A DNA stretch of 64,000 bases from Marinobacter sp. LA51 (GTDB taxonomy: Bacteria; Pseudomonadota; Gammaproteobacteria; Pseudomonadales; Oleiphilaceae), in assembly GCF_030297175.1 (NCBI RefSeq), contig NZ_AP028070.1:744001-808000 (forward strand). Reading direction: 5' to 3'. The notes beneath the pieces were generated by a model. It was not told where the DNA came from, did not search any database, and worked only from the letters and a program-made list of their open reading frames with translations. Positions 1 to 8,909 of this stretch are shown here, one piece after another; the first letter of the stretch is position 1; each line of letters opens with the position of its first letter. The translations under genes were made by a program, and so were the position numbers.

Positions 1-22
1 TGAGAGCAACTTGGACAATTCT

Positions 23-46
23 GACCGGTCATTTTTTGAACCGGTC
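23..46. other. Small inverted repeat upstream of rppH
   Basis: GACCGGT and ACCGGTC form a 7-bp stem around a T-rich 10-base loop. It lies between the window edge and rppH. It may be the terminator remnant of an upstream gene or part of the rppH leader; nothing else in bases 1-71 is recognisable. Confidence 0.3.
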
Positions 47-71
47 CGCCGACTTTTGAGAGGACTGTGCC

Positions 72-602
72 GTGATTGATTCAGACGGTTTCAGACCCAA
101 CGTCGGAATCATTCTGGCCAACCACCGGGGAGAAGTTCTCTGGGCACGGCGAATAGGGCAGGACTCTTGGCAGTTCCCCCAAGGTGGCATCAATCATGAT
201 GAATCACCGGAGGCGGCACTGTACCGGGAGCTGGGAGAGGAAATCGGTCTCGGAGCTAGCGATGTCGAAATCATCAGCTGTACCCGTGGCTGGCTTAGGT
301 ACCGGCTTCCGAGGAGGATGGTACGCCATAACTCGCACCCCGTTTGTGTGGGCCAAAAACAGAAATGGTTCCTGCTGAGGATGTTATCGCCGGATGCGCA
401 AGTGTGCGTGGACGGTACCGATTCACCGGAATTCGACGGCTGGCAGTGGGTTAGCTACTGGTATCCGTTGGGTCAGGTAGTATCGTTTAAACGGGAAGTG
501 TATCGACGTGCGTTGCGAGAGCTCGCGCCTCGGCTGTTCTACAACATGGAGCAGTGGCGCAGGCATGAGCAGAACCGGAACGCAAAGGAACACCAGAAAT
601 GA
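72..602 (+). CDS. rppH: RNA pyrophosphohydrolase RppH (Nudix)
   Basis: Removes pyrophosphate from the 5' triphosphate end of mRNA, which opens it to RNase E decay. The 176-residue product has a full Nudix box at residues 38-60 (G38, E44, R52-E53, E56-E57), and the opening [11 protein letters not shown] is typical of RppH. The GTG start at 72 is preceded by a GAGAGG ribosome site. ptsP starts 16 bases downstream, so the two are probably co-transcribed; rppH-ptsP is a common gammaproteobacterial pair. Family assignment is secure from motif and length. Confidence 0.95.
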   Translation: MIDSDGFRPNVGIILANHRGEVLWARRIGQDSWQFPQGGINHDESPEAALYRELGEEIGLGASDVEIISCTRGWLRYRLPRRMVRHNSHPVCVGQKQKWFLLRMLSPDAQVCVDGTDSPEFDGWQWVSYWYPLGQVVSFKREVYRRALRELAPRLFYNMEQWRRHEQNRNAKEHQK

Positions 603-617
603 CGGATTGACCCCGCC

Positions 618-2924
618 ATGCTGAGCATACTGCGAAGTCTTGTACAAGAGGTAAACAGCGCCCGCGATTTGCAGGAGGCGCTGGATGTCATTGTCTCGCG
701 GGTGCAAAAGGCCATGGGGACAGAGGTCTGTTCCGTTTACCTGCTGGATCCCGCTACCAACCGCTATATTCTGATGGCCACCGAAGGCCTCTATCGCAAG
801 GCTGTCGGTAAGGTCAGCCTTGGTTATTCCGAAGGTCTGGTCGGCCTTGTTGGCTCCCGTGAGGAGCCAATCAATCTCGAAGACGCGCCGTCGCATCCCC
901 GCTACCGCTATTTCCCGGAGACCGGTGAAGAGCGATTCCGGTCGTTCCTGGGTGTGCCCATCATTCACCACCGGCGCGTGCTGGGCGTCCTGGTCGTCCA
1001 GCAGCGTGAAAGCTCCCGTTGCTTTGACGAAGGCGAAGAGGCTTTCCTTGTCACCGTGTCTGCCCAACTGGCAGGGGTGATCGCCCACAGCGAGGCCACC
1101 GGAGCTATTAGTGGCCTGTCGCTGACCGGCGAAGAGGCTCGGGATGTCAGTTTCAACGGTGTGCCGGGCGCTCCCGGCGTTGCCATCGGCGCAGGTGTGG
1201 TGGTCTATCCGTCCGCCGATCTGGATGTGGTGCCAGAGAAACCAACTGACGATATCGATCAGGAACTTGAGCTGTTCCGTGCTGCCGTGAAGGCTGTACG
1301 GGAGGACATCGAACGGGTCGCCAATCGGCTGGCGTCGCAACTTCGGCCAGAAGAGCAGGCGCTGTTTGATGTCTATCTGCGAATGCTCGGTGATGAAGCC
1401 TTGCCGGGCGAGGTTGCCAACAATATCCGCGCTGGGGTTTGGGCCCAGGGGGCCTTGAAACAGGTGGTCCAACAGTACATCCGTCATTTCGAAATGATGG
1501 ACGATCACTATCTGCAGGAGCGCGCTGTCGACGTACGAGATCTGGGCCGCAGGCTGCTCTCGCATCTGCAGGAGGGGGAGCAGCTGCACCTTGAGTATCC
1601 GGAGCGGACGGTGCTGGTCAGCGAGGAGCTGACACCGGCTATGCTCGGGGAAGTGCCCAAGGGGCAGTTGGTGGGGTTGGTGTCTGTTAAAGGTTCCAGT
1701 AACTCACATGTTGCGATCCTGGCCCGCGCGATGGGCGTACCCACCGTTATGGGCCTGGTGGATATCCCGGTAAACCAGCTGGATGGCAAAGAACTGATTG
1801 TCGACGGCTTCGAGGGCCAGATCTTTGCATCGCCGTCAGATGATTTGCGGGCCTTTTATCAGGCCATCTACGACGAAGAAGATGAGCTGATTCGCGGTCT
1901 TGAGGTGCTTCGGGACAAGCCGTGCGAGACCACCGATAACCATCGTGTGTCACTGCTGGTGAATACCGGGCTGATGACTGATGTGGTCCGGTCGCTGTCG
2001 CACGGGGCCGAAGGCATCGGTCTGTACCGCACCGAAGTTCCGTTCATGATCAAGGACCGCTTTCCGTCTGAGCAGGAACAGCGAGAGTACTATCGTGAGC
2101 AGCTGGAGGCATTTGCCCCGAACCCGGTCACCATGCGGACCCTGGACATCGGAGGCGACAAGTCGCTGACCTATTTCCCGATTCAGGAAGAAAATCCATT
2201 CCTGGGCTGGCGCGGCATCCGGGTTACGCTCGACCATCCGGAAATCTTCCTGGTGCAGGTTCGGGCCATGCTCAAGGCCAGTGAAGGGCTGAACAACTTG
2301 CAGATCATGCTGCCCATGATCAGCAATATTTCCGAGGTTGAGGAGTCGTTGCACCTGATCTACCGGGTGTACCATGAGGTCCGCGAAGAGGGCTACGACA
2401 TCCACATGCCGAAAGTGGGCGTGATGGTGGAAATACCCGCCGCGGTTTACCAGATCCGTGAACTGGCAGACCGGGTAGATTTCCTGTCCGTGGGCTCCAA
2501 CGACCTGACCCAGTATTTGCTGGCGGTTGACCGGAACAATCCACGAGTGGCGCAGCTCTACCATTCCTATCATCCGGCCGTGCTGCAGGCACTGGTGCGG
2601 ATTGCCCAGGACGCTCATGTTGTGGGTAAACCGGTAGGTATATGCGGCGAATTGGCCGGGGACCCGGGAGGGGCACTCTTGTTGATGGCCATGGGCTATG
2701 ACTCCCTGTCCATGAACGCGGCCAGCCTGCCCAAGGTGAAGTCGGTGATTCGTAGCGTTAGCCGGGAGTGGGCAATGCAGCTGCTTGAAGACGTCCTGTT
2801 GCTGGATTCTCCCCATGTTATCAAGAGTTGCGTGGATCTGGCGTTGCGCAATGCCGGTTTCGGGCGCTACCTCCGCCCGGGGAAATCGAACACCGTGGCC
2901 TTTGCTGAAAAGGCCCTTTCCTGA
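618..2924 (+). CDS. ptsP: Phosphoenolpyruvate-protein phosphotransferase PtsP (EI-Ntr)
   Basis: First enzyme of the nitrogen-related phosphotransferase system; it takes phosphate from PEP and passes it to NPr (PtsO). The 768-residue protein has an N-terminal GAF sensor domain (about 1-165), then the enzyme I domains. His364 in the KGSSNSHVAIL motif is the predicted phosphorylated histidine, and Cys676 in GICGELAGDP is the C-terminal active-site cysteine. The GAF domain separates it from sugar-type EI and in studied relatives senses glutamine or 2-oxoglutarate. It follows rppH directly. The partners ptsO and ptsN are not in this window. Confidence 0.95.
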   Translation: MLSILRSLVQEVNSARDLQEALDVIVSRVQKAMGTEVCSVYLLDPATNRYILMATEGLYRKAVGKVSLGYSEGLVGLVGSREEPINLEDAPSHPRYRYFPETGEERFRSFLGVPIIHHRRVLGVLVVQQRESSRCFDEGEEAFLVTVSAQLAGVIAHSEATGAISGLSLTGEEARDVSFNGVPGAPGVAIGAGVVVYPSADLDVVPEKPTDDIDQELELFRAAVKAVREDIERVANRLASQLRPEEQALFDVYLRMLGDEALPGEVANNIRAGVWAQGALKQVVQQYIRHFEMMDDHYLQERAVDVRDLGRRLLSHLQEGEQLHLEYPERTVLVSEELTPAMLGEVPKGQLVGLVSVKGSSNSHVAILARAMGVPTVMGLVDIPVNQLDGKELIVDGFEGQIFASPSDDLRAFYQAIYDEEDELIRGLEVLRDKPCETTDNHRVSLLVNTGLMTDVVRSLSHGAEGIGLYRTEVPFMIKDRFPSEQEQREYYREQLEAFAPNPVTMRTLDIGGDKSLTYFPIQEENPFLGWRGIRVTLDHPEIFLVQVRAMLKASEGLNNLQIMLPMISNISEVEESLHLIYRVYHEVREEGYDIHMPKVGVMVEIPAAVYQIRELADRVDFLSVGSNDLTQYLLAVDRNNPRVAQLYHSYHPAVLQALVRIAQDAHVVGKPVGICGELAGDPGGALLLMAMGYDSLSMNAASLPKVKSVIRSVSREWAMQLLEDVLLLDSPHVIKSCVDLALRNAGFGRYLRPGKSNTVAFAEKALS

Positions 2925-3042
2925 CCTGTTATCGCATTTTGAGCGATTATAGGGTGTGTACTCTAAAACCTGCTGTTAGGTTGGAGGGTATTCGAGCGTG
3001 CGGAAACCATTTCCCGTCACGCCAACCGAAAAAGGAAACACG

Positions 3043-4284
3043 ATGACTGATCCAGCCGATCTTCAATCTGCTCCCCGCATAGGCCTGGCGCTTGGTGGTG
3101 GCGGGCCGCTGGGCGGCATCTATGAAATCGGCGCGCTGCGAGCTCTGGACGAAGCCCTGGATGGTCTGGATTTTAACGATCTCGACGTCTATGTCGGGGT
3201 GAATGGCGGCTCGTTCGTGGCAGCCAATCTGGCCAATCAGATGACTACGGCGCAATTGTGCCGAATTTTCGTTCGCAATGAAGCCGAGGTGCACCCATTC
3301 CATCCCGAGGTGTTCTATCGGCCGGCTTTCCGGGAGATTGGCCGGCGATTGCTGTCCGTGCCCGGTCTTATGTCCACCGCGGTTCAGCGTTTCGTCAACA
3401 ACCCCTACGATCAGAGCTTGTTGGAGGCACTGACCATTCTTGCCCAGGCCGCGCCGGCTGGCCTGTTCGATAACGAGGGCTTGCACGAGTACCTCAAGCG
3501 CGCCTTCACCATGCTTGGCAGGACTAACGATTTCCGCCAACTCAAGCGCAGCCTCTACATCGTCGCAGCCGATGTTGAGAGTACTGAGGCGGTCTGTTTC
3601 GGTGCCCCGGGCTTTGATCACGTGCCCATTTCCAAAGCTATCCAGGCGAGCACGGCGTCACCGGGACTCTATGTGCCGGTGGATATTGATGGCCGTTACT
3701 ACGTGGATGGCACGCTGCGCAAAGGTCTGCACGCGTCAGTGGCGTTCGAGGACGGTGCCGATCTGGTGTTTGCTGTGAATCCCCAGGTGCCGATTGATGC
3801 CAGCGCTGCGGTTCGCGCCGGCACCATGAAGCCGGGCGAGCTGACACGCTCTGGAATGCCGCACATGTTGTCTCAGATGTTCCGGACCATGGTCTATTCC
3901 CGCATGCAGTCAGGTATCGCCCAGTACAATCGCGATTATCCGGACAAAGACATTCTGCTGTTCGAGCCGACCCGGGACGACGCCAAGCTGTTTTTCTCCA
4001 ACGTATTCAGTTTCCAGTCGCGCCGCATGGTGTGTGAACATGCCTACCAGATGACCCGGCGGGATCTGCTTAACCGCGCTGATGAGTTGGAGCCAAAGCT
4101 GGCCAAGTACGGTATCAAACTACGTCGGGATCGCCTGGAAGACGAGCAGCGCACGATCAGTACCAGTCTGTATGGTGAGATGCTGCCACTGTATGTGGCG
4201 AAAGGCAGAAAAAAGCAGGCAGAGAAGGGCAAGCTGGCCTCTGGCCTGGAAAACGTGACTCAGCTGTTCAGTCGAGCTCAGTAG
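3043..4284 (+). CDS. Patatin-like phospholipase family protein with altered nucleophile elbow
   Basis: Patatin fold: the glycine-rich oxyanion motif ALGGGGPLGG is at residues 16-25 and the DG of the Ser-Asp dyad is at Asp222 (YYVDGTLRK). The nucleophile elbow reads G55-G-S57-F-V59, so the last glycine of the usual GxSxG is Val; Ser57 itself is kept. Activity is therefore likely but not certain. No signal peptide is visible, so the protein is probably cytoplasmic or membrane-peripheral. The ATG at 3043 is chosen over a GTG at 2998 because AAAGGA stands 7 bases before it (413 residues). It converges with hslU. The substrate cannot be told from sequence. Confidence 0.8.
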   Translation: MTDPADLQSAPRIGLALGGGGPLGGIYEIGALRALDEALDGLDFNDLDVYVGVNGGSFVAANLANQMTTAQLCRIFVRNEAEVHPFHPEVFYRPAFREIGRRLLSVPGLMSTAVQRFVNNPYDQSLLEALTILAQAAPAGLFDNEGLHEYLKRAFTMLGRTNDFRQLKRSLYIVAADVESTEAVCFGAPGFDHVPISKAIQASTASPGLYVPVDIDGRYYVDGTLRKGLHASVAFEDGADLVFAVNPQVPIDASAAVRAGTMKPGELTRSGMPHMLSQMFRTMVYSRMQSGIAQYNRDYPDKDILLFEPTRDDAKLFFSNVFSFQSRRMVCEHAYQMTRRDLLNRADELEPKLAKYGIKLRRDRLEDEQRTISTSLYGEMLPLYVAKGRKKQAEKGKLASGLENVTQLFSRAQ

Positions 4285-4299
4285 GGTAGGCAAGTGTAG

Positions 4300-4325
4300 G
4301 TGGGACACGGATCGCCGTGCCCCAC
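4300..4325. terminator. Hairpin between convergent patatin and hslU genes
   Basis: GTGGG-CACGG and CCGTG-CCCAC pair (one mismatch) around ATCG, midway between two convergent stop codons. There is no T-run on either side, so intrinsic termination is only possible. Confidence 0.4.
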
Positions 4326-4337
4326 TCAACTGGACAA

Positions 4338-5666
4338 TTACAGGATGTACCGGCTCAGGTCCTCGTCCTCAGCCAATTCTCCAAGCTTTTCATCCACATA
4401 CTGCGCGGTCACTTCGAAGCCGTCGGTGACTTTGTCGCCAGCGTCGTATGACAGGCTTTCCAGCAAACGCTCAAGTACCGTGTGCAGTCTGCGCGCACCG
4501 ATATTTTCAGTGGTTTCGTTCACCTTGTAGGCCACTTCCGCAATGCGGGCAATGGCGTCATCGGTAAAGGTCAGTTGGACACCTTCGGTTGCCATCAAGG
4601 CTTCGTACTGCTGCACCAGCGATGCATCTGGCTCTGTGAGGATGCGTTTGAAATCCTCCGGCGTAAGCGCCTGAAGCTCTACCCGGATCGGCAGCCGGCC
4701 CTGAAGCTCAGGAATCAGGTCGGAAGGCTTCGACAGATGGAAGGCTCCAGAGGCAATGAACAGGATGTGGTCGGTGCGAATCGCGCCATACTTGGTGCTC
4801 ACCGTGCTGCCTTCGATCAGGGGCAACAGGTCTCGCTGGACGCCCTCACGGGAGACATCGGATGATGTGTTCTCCGAGCGCTTGGCCACCTTGTCGATCT
4901 CGTCGACAAAGACAATGCCGTTCTGCTCGACCGCCTGAATGGCCTTCTGCTTGATCTCTTCTTCGTTGACCAGTTTGGCCGCTTCCTCGTCCTTCACCCG
5001 CTTCAGCGCATCGGCGACCTTCATTTTCCGGGTCTTACGCTTGTCAGATGACAGGTTGGAGAACATGCTCTGCAGCTGATTGGTCATCTCTTCCATGCCC
5101 GGAGGCGCCATGATTTCGACGCCACCACCGCTGTTGCTCAGGTCGATCTCAATTTCTTTTTCATCGAGCTCGCCTTCACGCAGCTTCTTGCGGAACAGTT
5201 GACGCGTGGACGAATCGTCCGGACGCTGGCTGTCTTCTTTGAAATCCCGGGCCGGGGGCAGTAGGGCGTCGAGAATGCGATCTTCGGCGGCATCCAGGGC
5301 ACGGTTGTCATGGCGCTTCATTTCCTGCTCGCGCAGCATCTTGATCGCCATGTCGGCCAGGTCCCGAATAATAGACTCCACGTCCCGGCCAACGTAACCA
5401 ACCTCGGTAAACTTGGTGGCTTCCACCTTCAGGAACGGGGCGTCCGCCAACTTCGCCAGCCGGCGGGCGATTTCGGTTTTACCAACACCGGTCGGACCGA
5501 TCATCAGGATATTCTTCGGGGTGATTTCATCGCGCAGGCTGCTATCGAGCTGCATCCGACGCCAGCGGTTTCTCAGGGCGATCGCCACTGACCGCTTGGC
5601 TTCGTCCTGGCCCACGATGTGTTTATTCAGCTCGTGAACGATCTCACGGGGTGTCATTGCAGACAT
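4338..5666 (-). CDS. hslU: ATP-dependent protease ATPase subunit HslU
   Basis: AAA+ unfoldase that feeds substrates to the HslV peptidase in the cytoplasm. The 442 residues match the family length. Walker A is GPTGVGKT at residues 57-64, Walker B is [10 protein letters not shown], the sensor region is [13 protein letters not shown], and the C-terminal tail ends SRYIL, the peptide that docks into HslV. The middle I-domain is charged and variable, as expected. GGAG precedes the ATG, and the gene starts 12 bases after the hslV stop, so both are read from the promoter upstream of hslV. Confidence 0.97.
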   Translation of the reverse strand: MSAMTPREIVHELNKHIVGQDEAKRSVAIALRNRWRRMQLDSSLRDEITPKNILMIGPTGVGKTEIARRLAKLADAPFLKVEATKFTEVGYVGRDVESIIRDLADMAIKMLREQEMKRHDNRALDAAEDRILDALLPPARDFKEDSQRPDDSSTRQLFRKKLREGELDEKEIEIDLSNSGGGVEIMAPPGMEEMTNQLQSMFSNLSSDKRKTRKMKVADALKRVKDEEAAKLVNEEEIKQKAIQAVEQNGIVFVDEIDKVAKRSENTSSDVSREGVQRDLLPLIEGSTVSTKYGAIRTDHILFIASGAFHLSKPSDLIPELQGRLPIRVELQALTPEDFKRILTEPDASLVQQYEALMATEGVQLTFTDDAIARIAEVAYKVNETTENIGARRLHTVLERLLESLSYDAGDKVTDGFEVTAQYVDEKLGELAEDEDLSRYIL

Positions 5667-5678
5667 GGTCGCTCCGGA

Positions 5679-6209
5679 TCAGTCGTTGGTGGACAGCACT
5701 TCGAGGGTGCGATTGTGATTCGTGTAAATGCAGATGTCAGCGGCGATATCCAGGCCCTTCTCGACCACTTCGTGCGCCGACAGGTCAGTGTTTTCAAGCA
5801 GTGCCCGAGCTGACGCCTGGGCGAATGGACCGCCGGAACCAATGGCAATCAAGCCTTGCTCTGGCTCGATCACATCACCATTGCCGGTAATGATCAACGA
5901 TGCGGTCTTGTCCGCCACCGCAAGCAGGGCTTCCAGCTTGCGCAGGGCACGGTCCGTTCGCCAATCTTTCGCCAGTTCCACGGCTGCCCGGGTCAGGTTG
6001 CCCTGGTGCTTTTCCAGTTGGGCCTCAAAACGCTCAAACAGGGTGAATGCATCGGCGGTACCGCCGGCGAATCCGGCAACTACCTTACCGTTATAAAGCC
6101 GGCGAACCTTGCGAGCGTTGCCTTTCATCACGGTGTTGCCCAGCGAAACCTGGCCGTCGCCACCCATGGCGACTTCGTCATCGCGCCGAACCGAAAGTAT
6201 CGTAGTCAT
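5679..6209 (-). CDS. hslV: ATP-dependent protease peptidase subunit HslV
   Basis: Proteasome-like threonine peptidase of the HslVU complex. It begins MTTILSVRR, so removal of Met exposes Thr as the catalytic nucleophile. The [17 protein letters not shown] and [17 protein letters not shown] blocks are diagnostic; 176 residues is the family length. TTGGAG stands 7 bases before the ATG. It is the first gene of hslVU, and a heat-shock-like promoter lies about 40 bases upstream (6249-6276). Confidence 0.97.
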   Translation of the reverse strand: MTTILSVRRDDEVAMGGDGQVSLGNTVMKGNARKVRRLYNGKVVAGFAGGTADAFTLFERFEAQLEKHQGNLTRAAVELAKDWRTDRALRKLEALLAVADKTASLIITGNGDVIEPEQGLIAIGSGGPFAQASARALLENTDLSAHEVVEKGLDIAADICIYTNHNRTLEVLSTND

Positions 6210-6248
6210 TTGGGCTCCAATTGCCTGATTGAAATCGGTATTGAGCAG

Positions 6249-6276
6249 TTATGGAGGCTTGGGGAGAGAATTCAAG
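6249..6276 (-). promoter_or_regulatory. Sigma-32-type heat-shock promoter of hslVU
   Basis: On the minus strand CTTGAA (6271-6276) is followed after 14 bases by CTCCATAA (6249-6256). This is close to the sigma-32 consensus CTTGAAA-N11-16-CCCCATNT, about 40 bases before the hslV start. hslVU is a known heat-shock operon in enterobacteria, which agrees with this reading. Confidence 0.7.
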
Positions 6277-6309
6277 TGGGAGTAGGCGCTGTAACGCCCG
6301 GTACATGTT

Positions 6310-6418
6310 GCAGGTTTGGGGCAGCACTGCCCAAAACCGTGCGGAGCCATGGATGGCGGAGCCGAGCGTACAGGGATGTATTCACAGCGTGTTTTGGACA
6401 GTGCTGCCCGAAAGCTGC
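6310..6418. repeat. Structured repeat copy 1: 28-bp outer stem around a two-hairpin core
   Basis: Arms 6310-6337 and 6391-6418 are inverted repeats of 28 bases with three mismatches, both containing GGGCAGCACTG and CCAAAAC. The 53-base interior holds GCCATGGATGGC (5-bp stem) and TACAGGGATGTA (4-bp stem), so the whole can fold as a Y. The interior aligns with those at 33305-33434 (reverse strand) and 34009-34062. It begins 5 bases after the stop of the SPOR gene and lies before the hslVU promoter, so it may insulate the two transcription units. Confidence 0.8.
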
Positions 6419-6423
6419 GGAAC

Positions 6424-7068
6424 TCAGCCTTCTTTGGGAATTTTCCGGATCAGGGGCTGGATGTTGATGGAGACCAGCTTGTCGATCGCCGAGTTCATCT
6501 GGCTGCGTGAGGTAAACGGGCCTACGTTGACCCGATACCAAACTGAGCCACTATCCAGATCTATACGCTGCACGCTGGCACGCAGGCCCTGGAAGGCAAT
6601 CTGGGCGCGCTGGCGTTCGGCGTCGCCTTTTTGGCGGAAGGAGCCGGACTGCACCAGGTAGTTGAAATCCTGCTTCGCCGGGCCGGGGGTGTATTCCTCC
6701 ACCTTGGGTGGCACCACCTCCGATTCCGGCAGCATTTCATAGAAGCGGAAGCCGGGCTTCTTTTCCTTCTCTTTTGTCTTTGCGGTTTCGGCAGGGCGCT
6801 GGGCCTCGGTGGTTTCCGTTGCCGGCGCCTCTGTCGATGGTTGCGGCCCGCCTGTAGGCAGGGAATTGAGATACACGATAAAGCCGATGAACCCGCCTAC
6901 CGCGGCCAGGGAGAAAATCCACTTAACCGAAAGTCCGCCGTGCTGCGAGCGTGCAGGTGCGGTCGGCTTTGGCCGGCTGCTTCGTTTCGGCGCAGGCTTT
7001 GCCGCCTTTTTTCGCGGCGTTGCTGAAGCAGCAGTTGACCGGTTCTTTCGCGCGTAATCTCGGGCCAT
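6424..7068 (-). CDS. SPOR-domain membrane protein (FtsN-like)
   Basis: A 214-residue bitopic inner-membrane protein. A basic, Ala/Pro/Lys-rich cytoplasmic head (1-47) is followed by one transmembrane segment (about 48-68), a charged linker, and a C-terminal SPOR domain (about 135-210: YLVQSGSFRQKGDAERQRAQI ... VNVGPFTSRSQMNSAIDKL). SPOR domains bind denuded glycan strands at the division septum. Position after argS and before hslVU matches the place of FtsN in many gammaproteobacteria, so FtsN or an FtsN-like protein is the best reading. It starts 9 bases after the argS stop. Confidence 0.85.
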   Translation of the reverse strand: MARDYARKNRSTAASATPRKKAAKPAPKRSSRPKPTAPARSQHGGLSVKWIFSLAAVGGFIGFIVYLNSLPTGGPQPSTEAPATETTEAQRPAETAKTKEKEKKPGFRFYEMLPESEVVPPKVEEYTPGPAKQDFNYLVQSGSFRQKGDAERQRAQIAFQGLRASVQRIDLDSGSVWYRVNVGPFTSRSQMNSAIDKLVSINIQPLIRKIPKEG

Positions 7069-7077
7069 GATGGTTGC

Positions 7078-8763
7078 TTACATCTCTTCCGGAGCGCTGA
7101 CACCCAGCAGGTCGAGCCCGTTGGCAATCACCTGGCGGACGGCGAGGTAGAGGCTGACGCGGGCATCGCGAACGGCGGTATCCTCAATCAGCACCTTGTG
7201 GGCGTTGTAATAGGTATGGAACTGGCCAGCCAGCTCCCGCAGATAATGCGTCAGGTGGTGCGGTTCCCGTTGGGCTGCCGAATTGGCAATCAGTTCCGGG
7301 TACTTGGCCAGTTGGTTGGCCAGGTCTTTTTCCTCATCGAGGGTCAGCAAGGACAGGTCGCCGACACACTCGTTGAGCCCTCTCTGGATGCCTTCTTCCG
7401 ACAGTTTCCGCAGGACACTGCAGATCCGGGCATGAGCATACTGAATGTAATACACCGGGTTTTCATTGGTCTGCGAGCGTGCCAGATCGATATCGAAGGT
7501 CAACTGGGAATCAACCCGACGTGCCGCAAGGAAGAACCGGGTGGCATCCCGGCCCACTTCGTCGATCAGGTCCCTCACCGTGACATAGCTGCCGGCACGT
7601 TTGGAGATTTTCACTTCCTGGCCTGAGCGAGTCACCATCACCATCTGATGCAGAACATAGTCCGGCCAGCCTTTCGGAATACCGGCGTCCAGCGCCTGCA
7701 ATCCGGCGCGTACCCGGGTTACGGTAGAGTGGTGGTCTGCACCCTGCTCATTGATCACAGTGGAGAAACCACGCTGCCACTTGTCCAGGTGGTAAGCCAC
7801 ATCCGGAAGGAAGTAGGTGTAGCCACCGTCCTTCTTGCGCATGACTCGATCTTTGTCATCGCCAAATTCTGTGGTCTTCAGCCACATGGCACCATCATGC
7901 TCATAGGTGTAGCCGTTTTCCTGCAAGCGGTTTACCGCGGACTCTACCTTGCCTTCCTCGTACAACGAGGATTCCAGGAAATACACGTCAAAGTGCACGC
8001 CAAAGGCTTTCAGGTCGAGATCTTGCTCCCGGCGCAGATAGGCGACGGCGAATTCACGAATTGCATCCTGGTTCTCAGGGTCAGCCTTGGCGGTGACTTC
8101 ACGGTCGTCCGCGGTGACCGTTTCGCCGGCCAGATAGGCGTTGGCGACGTCGACGATGTAGGCGCCACGATAGCCATCGGCGGGCCAGCTGTCATCGTCA
8201 GGCGTCAGGCCTTTCACCCGGGACTGCACCGACAACGCCAAATTGTTGATCTGGGCGCCGGCATCGTTGTAGTAGAATTCGCGGGTTACCTGGTATCCGT
8301 TGGCTTCGAGCAGCCGGCAAAGGCAGTCGCCGATCGCCGCACCGCGACCGTGGCCAACGTGCAATGGTCCGGTTGGGTTGGCCGAGACAAACTCCACTTG
8401 AACTTTTTCACCCTGACCCGTCTGGTTCCGGCCAAACTGCGTGGATTGCTCGAGGATGGTGTTCACCACCTCGAACGCGCTGGCGGTGCTCATGAAAAAG
8501 TTAATAAAGCCAGGGCCGGCGATCTCCACCTTTTGGACCGCATCGCTTTCCGGCAGCTTTTCAATCAGTGCTTCAGCCAGCTTCCGGGGCGGACAGCCCG
8601 CTGCTTTCGAGGCGACCAGGGCTATGTTGCAGGCGTAATCCCCGTGCGACTTGTCCTTGGTGTTGCCTACTTGCGGCGTGAAGGCCTGGTCTGCGGGCAG
8701 CGTGCCCTCGGATTGCAGGGCGGCCAGCGCGGACTGGAGCAGATCGGAAACGGTCTCTTTCAT
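7078..8763 (-). CDS. argS: Arginine--tRNA ligase
   Basis: Class I aminoacyl-tRNA synthetase charging tRNA-Arg. The 561 residues have an N-terminal Add1 domain, the HIGH-type motif HVGH at residues 135-138 ([14 protein letters not shown]), a KMSKS-loop equivalent [11 protein letters not shown], and a C-terminal anticodon-binding domain ending in the typical LxxLGVxAPEEM. It is probably co-transcribed with the SPOR gene that follows. A symmetrical terminator hairpin lies upstream, between it and the lipoprotein gene. Confidence 0.97.
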   Translation of the reverse strand: MKETVSDLLQSALAALQSEGTLPADQAFTPQVGNTKDKSHGDYACNIALVASKAAGCPPRKLAEALIEKLPESDAVQKVEIAGPGFINFFMSTASAFEVVNTILEQSTQFGRNQTGQGEKVQVEFVSANPTGPLHVGHGRGAAIGDCLCRLLEANGYQVTREFYYNDAGAQINNLALSVQSRVKGLTPDDDSWPADGYRGAYIVDVANAYLAGETVTADDREVTAKADPENQDAIREFAVAYLRREQDLDLKAFGVHFDVYFLESSLYEEGKVESAVNRLQENGYTYEHDGAMWLKTTEFGDDKDRVMRKKDGGYTYFLPDVAYHLDKWQRGFSTVINEQGADHHSTVTRVRAGLQALDAGIPKGWPDYVLHQMVMVTRSGQEVKISKRAGSYVTVRDLIDEVGRDATRFFLAARRVDSQLTFDIDLARSQTNENPVYYIQYAHARICSVLRKLSEEGIQRGLNECVGDLSLLTLDEEKDLANQLAKYPELIANSAAQREPHHLTHYLRELAGQFHTYYNAHKVLIEDTAVRDARVSLYLAVRQVIANGLDLLGVSAPEEM

Positions 8764-8861
8764 GCTGTCGAATGACTCGGTTTACTGGAGAATTGGCGTT
8801 AGGGCAGAGGGCCCGTTGAAAATAGGAGCCGGGTATTATCGCGGAAACTGGCGTTGCAAGC

Positions 8862-8889
8862 AAAAGACCCGGCGAATGCCGGGTCTTTT
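8862..8889. terminator. Bidirectional-looking intrinsic terminator
   Basis: A perfect 12-bp stem AAAAGACCCGGC / GCCGGGTCTTTT with loop GAAT. On the minus strand it follows the stop of the lipoprotein gene (8910) and precedes argS. Confidence 0.85.
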
Positions 8890-8909
8890 GCACTTCTTGA
8901 GCAGGGTTG

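Noticed and set aside
6251..6661. A 136-codon + strand frame across repeat copy 1 and the SPOR gene
   Set aside because: It overlaps a well supported gene on the other strand and the repeat; no ribosome site.
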